Assembly (NCBI GenBank): GCA_036340215.1
Contig: JAYYZF010000054.1
Span: 1-19,519 of the forward strand
DNA length: 19,519 bases
Source of the DNA: JABJPE01 sp036340215
GTDB taxonomy: Bacteria; Pseudomonadota; Gammaproteobacteria; Comchoanobacterales; Comchoanobacteraceae
Reading direction: 5' to 3'
Both the position numbers and the translations under genes were made by a program. Shown one piece after another: positions 15,744 to 19,519 of the stretch (positions are counted from its first letter, which is position 1; every line of letters starts with the position of its first letter). Below the pieces are notes generated by a model. The model did no database searches. It worked only from the letters and a program-made list of their open reading frames with translations, and had not been told where the DNA came from.

Positions 15744-16040
15744 TTAGAGAATTTAAATATTTTATCAGCTTAATTCTAAAGAAGTTAAAAAATAATCGGT
15801 TATGCACTCTTTTTTAGAGCTTGATGATAAATGTAAGTTGCCAATAATATTAATTAAAAGCTATTATCTAGTTTCTTGTAATTCTACGATTATCCATTAA
15901 CTTTTTCTCTGTTTTAAGTGTAGAATATGTCAATAGCTATGAAATCTCTTAAAATAGGTTTAAATAATTATCAAAATGACTTGAAAATATCTTATATCAT
16001 CCACATATATACATTAACTAATTTTTAAAAGGGGATAATA
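15744..16040. other. Intergenic stretch between rpoS and htpG
   Basis: 297 very AT-rich bases. No open frame with a ribosome site is seen. A loose inverted repeat just after the rpoS stop (AGAATT near 15750 against AATTCT near 15772) has no T-run, so I do not call it a terminator. The right end holds the htpG heat-shock promoter and ribosome site listed separately. The middle (about 15790-15970) holds nothing I recognise. Confidence 0.6.
15980..16008 (+). promoter_or_regulatory. Sigma-32 (RpoH) type heat-shock promoter of htpG
   Basis: CTTGAAA at 15980-15986 matches the RpoH -35 consensus fully, and CCACATAT at 16001-16008 matches the CCCCATNT-type -10 at all but one defined base, with a 14-base spacer inside the accepted range. 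Transcription would begin near 16015, leaving a leader of about 25 bases with AAGGGG before the ATG. A sigma-70 reading of the same bases is weaker (CATATA as -10). This fits HtpG being a heat-shock chaperone. Confidence 0.75.
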
Positions 16041-17975
16041 ATGACCGTCGTCGAAAATAATTCTAGCAAGCAGACTATGCAATTTCAGACTGAAGTTGAG
16101 CAGTTATTGAGTTTGCTTGCTAAATCAGTCTACAGCAACAAAGATATTGTGTTGCGTGAGCTAGTCTCTAATGCTTCTGATGCTATTGATAAATTACGCT
16201 ATGAATCAAAGCAGAATACTAAACTTCTTTCATCAGAAGAAGACTTTAAGATCTGGATAGATTTTGACCAGAAAGAGAAAACTCTTTCTATTCGTGATAA
16301 TGGTATTGGTATGAATAATACTGATCTTGTGAGTAATCTTGGTACTATTGCTAGATCAGGTACAGCAAATTATCTTAAAGCTCTGCAAGAATCTGGTGGC
16401 AGTTTAGATTCTTTAATTGGTCAATTTGGAGTAGGTTTTTACTCTACATTTGTTATTGCTGATAAGGTTGTAGTTACAACTAAAAAAGCTTCCGAAACAG
16501 ACGAGAAGCCGTGTGTTTGGGAGTCAGAAGGTAAAGGAGATTATACAATAAGCGAAGCTCCAGAAGATACTCCCGTTGGTACAAAGATAACTTTACATCT
16601 AAAGTCTGACATGGATAATTTTTTGCAAGATTGGTATGTGCGCAAAATAATAACTACTTACTCTGATCATATCGATGTTCCAATTAGTATGAAGGTGGCA
16701 AAGGAACAAACTGAGGAAGAGCGTAAAGAAAATACTCCTGTAGAGTTTGAATATGAGGTTATAAACCAGTCAAAAGCAATTTGGGTAAAAAGAAAGAATG
16801 AAATAAGCGATGAAGAGTATGAAACATTCTTCAATTCATTATCTCATACTGTTGGTAAACCGTTAGCTTGGGTGCACAACAAGGTTGAAGGTAAAGTAGA
16901 TTATACTATGTTGCTATACATACCAGACACGGCTCCATTTGCTCTGTGGAATAGAGATAAAGTAAAGGGTATTCGATTATACTCGCAAAGAACCTTCATT
17001 ATGGATGATGCAGAGCAGTTTTTACCCTTATACTTACGCTTTGTTAAAGGGATAGTCGATTCTTCTGATCTTCCTTTGAATATTTCTCGTGAAATTTTAC
17101 AAGATAGTGATGTTGTTAATAAAATTCGCTCAGGATGTACTAAAAAGATTCTAGGTTTACTAGAGAAAATGGCTGAAAATGATCCAGAAAAATACGCTAC
17201 TTTTTGGAATCAATTTGGTGAAGTTTTGAAAGAGGGGCCAGGTGAAGACTTTACAAACAAAGATCAGATTGCCAAGTTACTTCGTTTTAGTAGTGTAAAA
17301 ACTGATAGTAGCGAGCAAAAATTATCGCTGTCTGAATATGTTGCTAACATGGCAAAAGATCAAGATAAAATTTATTATGTAACTGCTGAAAGCTACGCAG
17401 CTGCTTTAAACAGTCCTCATCTAGAAGTTTTCAAGAAGCACGACATTGATGTGTTATTACTTCATAATAGAGTGGATGAGTGGTTGACATCTCATCTGAC
17501 AGAATTCGATGGAAAGAAATTATCATGTGTTACTAAAGGTGAATTAGATTTACCTGAAGAGGTAAAGGATAAAATCAAACAGGAAGATGAAAAAGCAGCT
17601 AAAGATTTTGATGATATTGTCAAGCGTGTAAAAACAGCTTTAGGTGAAAAAGTAAAAGATGTCAGAGTGACCTCCCGTTTAACTAATTCTCCAGCCTGTT
17701 TGGTTGCTGATGAGCAAGAAATGAGCGCAAATCTAAAAAGAATGCTACGTCAATCTGGGCAGGATTTTATGGATTCTAAGCCTATTTTGGAGCTTAATCC
17801 AAGTCATGGCTTAGTAGAGTGTCTGAAAAAAGAGACACAAGATGATATGTTTGCAAAATGGAGTCAGATTCTATTCAGCCAGGCAATGTTGGCTGAGGGT
17901 GGTCAACTGGATGACCCTGCATCATTTGTGAGTGATCTCAATGCTATGATGTTACGTTTTATAGATAATGAGTAA
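16041..17975 (+). CDS. htpG: Molecular chaperone HtpG (bacterial Hsp90)
   Basis: An ATP-driven dimeric chaperone of the cytoplasm that remodels client proteins, often with DnaK. The protein has 644 residues (E. coli HtpG has 624). The N-terminal GHKL ATPase motifs are complete: E40 and N44 in LRELVSNASDAIDKLRY, DNGIGM at 86-91, GTIARSGT at 101-108 and the lid hinge GQFGVGFYS at 127-135. The middle domain includes LPLNISREILQ, with the conserved arginine that contacts ATP, and the C-terminal dimerisation domain follows. A charged linker-like stretch (KEQTEEERKENTP) lies between N and middle domains. AAGGGG precedes the ATG by six bases. It stands alone between a heat-shock promoter and a strong terminator, so it is probably monocistronic. 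Confidence 0.98.
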   Translation: MTVVENNSSKQTMQFQTEVEQLLSLLAKSVYSNKDIVLRELVSNASDAIDKLRYESKQNTKLLSSEEDFKIWIDFDQKEKTLSIRDNGIGMNNTDLVSNLGTIARSGTANYLKALQESGGSLDSLIGQFGVGFYSTFVIADKVVVTTKKASETDEKPCVWESEGKGDYTISEAPEDTPVGTKITLHLKSDMDNFLQDWYVRKIITTYSDHIDVPISMKVAKEQTEEERKENTPVEFEYEVINQSKAIWVKRKNEISDEEYETFFNSLSHTVGKPLAWVHNKVEGKVDYTMLLYIPDTAPFALWNRDKVKGIRLYSQRTFIMDDAEQFLPLYLRFVKGIVDSSDLPLNISREILQDSDVVNKIRSGCTKKILGLLEKMAENDPEKYATFWNQFGEVLKEGPGEDFTNKDQIAKLLRFSSVKTDSSEQKLSLSEYVANMAKDQDKIYYVTAESYAAALNSPHLEVFKKHDIDVLLLHNRVDEWLTSHLTEFDGKKLSCVTKGELDLPEEVKDKIKQEDEKAAKDFDDIVKRVKTALGEKVKDVRVTSRLTNSPACLVADEQEMSANLKRMLRQSGQDFMDSKPILELNPSHGLVECLKKETQDDMFAKWSQILFSQAMLAEGGQLDDPASFVSDLNAMMLRFIDNE

Positions 17976-17991
17976 AGCTTATTTTATCCAG

Positions 17992-18018
17992 AAAAAGGGG
18001 CTATCTAGCCCCTTTTTT
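17992..18018. terminator. Strong intrinsic terminator, usable from both sides
   Basis: An 11-base-pair stem (AAAAAGGGGCT at 17992-18002 and AGCCCCTTTTT at 18007-18017) with a four-base ATCT loop, followed by a T-run for the plus strand and, read from the other side, by the complement of the A-run. It lies 16 bases after the htpG stop and three bases beyond the end of the opposing gene at 18022, so it can end both transcripts. Confidence 0.92.
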
Positions 18019-18021
18019 ATT

Positions 18022-18564
18022 TTAATCTTGCTCGATTTTGTTACAAAAATTTATTACCTTATCAAAAAAGACAGGGTTTCTTTTGTAGTTAAGCTTTATT
18101 GCATAAATTAATTTGTCAAAGTGTACTTTGTTTTTTAATTCTAAAATAGTCTTGCAGCATTGTTGTAACTTTATAAGGTGATCATAATTCAGAGAAATAT
18201 TCTGTAATGTTATGATCTGAATAGCTCTAATTAGAACCTCGCATGAGTGCTTGTTTTTATGTATTACTGTATTTTCATATGGAGTATGTTCATCCAATAT
18301 TTCTTTTATTTGTTGAATGAACTTTTCAATACCTTGATGATATGAAATAGATTTAGTACTATTTTTTTGTTTATTTTCTAAATGATTAATTAGTTGCTGA
18401 GCTTTAATGTATAAACTTATAGCGCTAGAATTTTGGATAGAGCTTCTTTTTATTTCAACTTCTTCAATAGTAAGCTGTTCTTTTATGTGTTTTGGTAGCT
18501 CTCTTCTATAAGTACTTTTGAACTCATTTATTTTACTTTTAATAATTAAGCTGAATTCGTTCAT
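18022..18564 (-). CDS. Unrecognised 180-residue protein
   Basis: I do not recognise this protein. It is rich in lysine, isoleucine, leucine and asparagine, has no signal peptide or membrane segment, and reads as mostly helical and soluble. Cysteines occur singly (HSCEV, NFCNK) and as a pair (QQCCKT), without a zinc-finger spacing. The N-terminal third is charged (for example EEVEIKRSS); the last third repeats basic-hydrophobic helices (LDKLIYAIKLNYKR-like). It is probably a real gene. It has a near-consensus promoter just upstream (-35 TAGACA, 17-base spacer, -10 TATAAT), a terminator just downstream, and an uninterrupted frame with no competing frame. The ribosome site is weak, so the exact start is less sure. 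It follows fis in the same direction but appears to have its own promoter. Confidence 0.75.
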   Translation of the reverse strand: MNEFSLIIKSKINEFKSTYRRELPKHIKEQLTIEEVEIKRSSIQNSSAISLYIKAQQLINHLENKQKNSTKSISYHQGIEKFIQQIKEILDEHTPYENTVIHKNKHSCEVLIRAIQIITLQNISLNYDHLIKLQQCCKTILELKNKVHFDKLIYAIKLNYKRNPVFFDKVINFCNKIEQD

Positions 18565-18590
18565 ATGATAAGACCATGATTAATATGGGT

Positions 18591-18619
18591 ATTATACGCG
18601 AAAGCTGTTGTAATGTCTA
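18591..18619 (-). promoter_or_regulatory. Near-consensus sigma-70 promoter for the 18022-18564 gene
   Basis: On the minus strand, TAGACA (18619-18614, five of six consensus bases) is separated by 17 bases from a perfect TATAAT (18596-18591). The predicted start near 18584 leaves about 20 bases of leader before the ATG at 18564. Confidence 0.7.
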
Positions 18620-18630
18620 TAGTTTTTTGT

Positions 18631-18882
18631 TTATGTCTCTATGTTGAATTTTTTTAATTTCTTTCTTATAGTGTTCCTGCTAATACCAGATATTTCAGCT
18701 GCTTCTTTTTGATTACCTTTTGTGAAACTTATCAGCGAGCGAAAAAAACCCTCCTCAACACTGTCTATTATTTTGTAGTACAAACTTGAGTCTCTACAGC
18801 CTTCAATATCTTCTAGATATTGATGCGTAATTTTATTAACTAGATCTTGGAGTGTTTTTGCATTATATGAGGATTCTGCCAT
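18631..18882 (-). CDS. fis: Fis-family nucleoid and regulatory DNA-binding protein
   Basis: A small homodimeric DNA-bending protein that organises the nucleoid and activates rRNA and other growth-linked promoters. The C-terminal helix-turn-helix is unmistakable: KGNQKEAAEISGISRNTIRK followed by KLKKF, closely matching E. coli Fis. Upstream helices (SSLYYKIIDSVEEGFFRSLI) fit the dimer core. From the ATG at 18882 the protein has 83 residues; an in-frame TTG at 18900 would give 89, against 98 in E. coli. Neither start has a clear Shine-Dalgarno. The N-terminal beta-hairpin arm, needed in E. coli Fis for Hin/Gin inversion, looks shortened. E. coli fis follows dusB in one operon; here no dusB is present and the gene begins after a 200-base-plus divergent gap. 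It could be a Fis paralogue rather than the main Fis. Confidence 0.87.
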   Translation of the reverse strand: MAESSYNAKTLQDLVNKITHQYLEDIEGCRDSSLYYKIIDSVEEGFFRSLISFTKGNQKEAAEISGISRNTIRKKLKKFNIET

Positions 18883-18900
18883 AGTATTTTTACGACCCAA

Positions 18901-19139
18901 TTTGATTACAATGTGATAAATTCGTGTGTTTGTTGAAACATTTTTACACTTTAGCTAATTTTAATAAAATTCTCAAGGTCTTATGATCTTTTTAGCTATT
19001 TCATTATGTTTGAGTTAGCTTAAAACTTTTTCTATTGCACATTTAACTAATTTATAAGATAAAAATTTATTTATATAGCTATTTTATTGAATTTAATGCT
19101 TTAAATCGCTAATATATGAGGATGCCAGGAGGATAAAAC
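18901..19139. other. Divergent intergenic region between fis and fmdB
   Basis: About 240 AT-rich bases that must hold the promoters for fis (minus) and fmdB (plus). TGTAAT on the minus strand close to the fis start is a possible -10 without a good -35. A short imperfect hairpin (AAGGTC/GATCTT at 18975-18990) is followed by a T-run but is too weak to call. No open frame with a ribosome site is seen. Confidence 0.5.
19127..19132 (+). promoter_or_regulatory. Full-consensus Shine-Dalgarno of fmdB
   Basis: AGGAGG seven bases before the ATG at 19140. It is the strongest ribosome site in the window and fixes this start. Confidence 0.85.
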
Positions 19140-19349
19140 ATGCCAATTTATAAATATCAATGTAAGAACTGTGGTTTTGTTTTTCAAAAATTACAAAAAA
19201 TAACCGATGACTTCCCAGAATCAAACTGCTGTGACTTTGTTAATTTAAGACGTATTGTTGGTGCTGCAAATTTTTCTTTAGCCGGGGGAGGATGGTTCAA
19301 AGATGGCTACGATAAGAAAGATAAGGCTGCGAGTTCAGTTAGCGAATAA
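19140..19349 (+). CDS. FmdB-family small zinc-ribbon protein
   Basis: A 69-residue protein of the FmdB/CxxC_CXXC_SSSS family, small putative regulatory or nucleic-acid-associated zinc ribbons with no settled function. The family start MPIYKYQCKNCGFVFQKLQK holds the first zinc pair, C8 and C11. The typical later segment LRRIVGAANFSLAGGGWFKD and a serine-containing tail are present. The second pair is unusual: the family normally has C-P-x-C, whereas here two cysteines are adjacent (C30-C31) and some residues seem missing, so four-cysteine zinc binding would need unusual geometry. It is followed by the DUF502 gene after 40 bases, an arrangement commonly seen upstream of aspS in gammaproteobacteria. 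Confidence 0.92.
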   Translation: MPIYKYQCKNCGFVFQKLQKITDDFPESNCCDFVNLRRIVGAANFSLAGGGWFKDGYDKKDKAASSVSE

Positions 19350-19389
19350 GGTCGTATTTAAGGAATTTATTAGATAAGAAGGGGTTCTT

Positions 19390-19519
19390 TTGAAAAAATT
19401 TTTCATAACAGGTTTGCTTGTTTGGGTACCGATTCTCGTTACATTTTTAATAATCAAGTTTCTTTGGGAACTTGTTGATAAAAGTGTATCTTTGATACCT
19501 GGTAATTTGCAGCCAGAGG
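19390..19519 (+). CDS. DUF502 family membrane protein, N-terminal part (cut by window edge)
   Basis: Only 43 residues are in the window. The chain starts MKKFFITGLLVWVPILVTFL, a basic N-terminus followed by a long membrane helix, and continues IIKFLWELVDKSVSLIPGNL, matching the start of DUF502 inner-membrane proteins (function unknown). The start is a TTG with AAGGGG five bases upstream (19379-19384). No terminator separates it from fmdB, so the two are probably co-transcribed. aspS would be expected beyond the window. Confidence 0.85.
   Translation, partial: MKKFFITGLLVWVPILVTFLIIKFLWELVDKSVSLIPGNLQPE

Noticed and set aside
15744..15790. Terminator after rpoS
   Set aside because: The inverted repeat is AT-only with a long loop and no T-run.
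18975..18995. Hairpin AAGGTC-TTAT-GATCTT followed by Ts
   Set aside because: Only six pairs, one a G-U, low GC, and it lies in a divergent promoter gap where no transcript needs to end.

Overview
The window is AT-rich (by eye roughly 35% GC) chromosomal DNA from a gammaproteobacterium. The main evidence is a complete mlaFEDCB set followed by murA, a surE-nlpD-rpoS cluster, fis, and an fmdB/DUF502 pair. The AT richness, a decayed glycosyltransferase at the left edge and several thinned-out versions of familiar gene clusters would suit a host-associated or otherwise slowly reducing lineage (Legionellales- or Thiotrichales-like). The genus cannot be fixed from sequence alone. Almost everything here is core housekeeping. 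I found no transposon, phage, CRISPR array, tRNA or rRNA.

Left part (1-5135, + strand): a family 2 glycosyltransferase broken by frameshifts and stops, then a very large single-chain flavoprotein (634-4059), then gpsA. The flavoprotein joins a GltD/NfnB-like NADPH flavoprotein half to a PyrK/NfnA-like FNR and iron-sulfur half. GpsA makes glycerol-3-phosphate for phospholipids.

Envelope block (5138-12289): the minus-strand run kdsD-lptC-mlaA-trmL diverges from the plus-strand run mlaF-mlaE-mlaD-mlaC-mlaB-murA across a 122-base gap. KdsD begins Kdo synthesis and LptC belongs to the LPS export bridge. MlaA (outer membrane), MlaC (periplasm) and MlaFEDB (inner membrane) together form the complete phospholipid trafficking pathway for outer-membrane asymmetry. 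MurA starts peptidoglycan synthesis. Compared with E. coli, kdsC, lptA and lptB are missing beside lptC, ibaG is missing between mlaB and murA, and mlaA has joined the lptC transcript.

Stress block (12314-17975, + strand): a Nif3/DUF34 metal protein, surE, nlpD, rpoS (without pcm), then htpG behind a good match to a sigma-32 heat-shock promoter. A strong hairpin terminator follows htpG.

Right part (18022-19519): an unrecognised 180-residue minus-strand protein with its own near-consensus sigma-70 promoter, a short fis-type gene, and on the plus strand fmdB and the beginning of a DUF502 membrane protein cut by the window edge. Non-ATG starts are frequent (TTG for mlaA, trmL, mlaF and the DUF502 gene; GTG for murA). 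Several starts were chosen from Shine-Dalgarno spacing or family alignment rather than from the longest frame.
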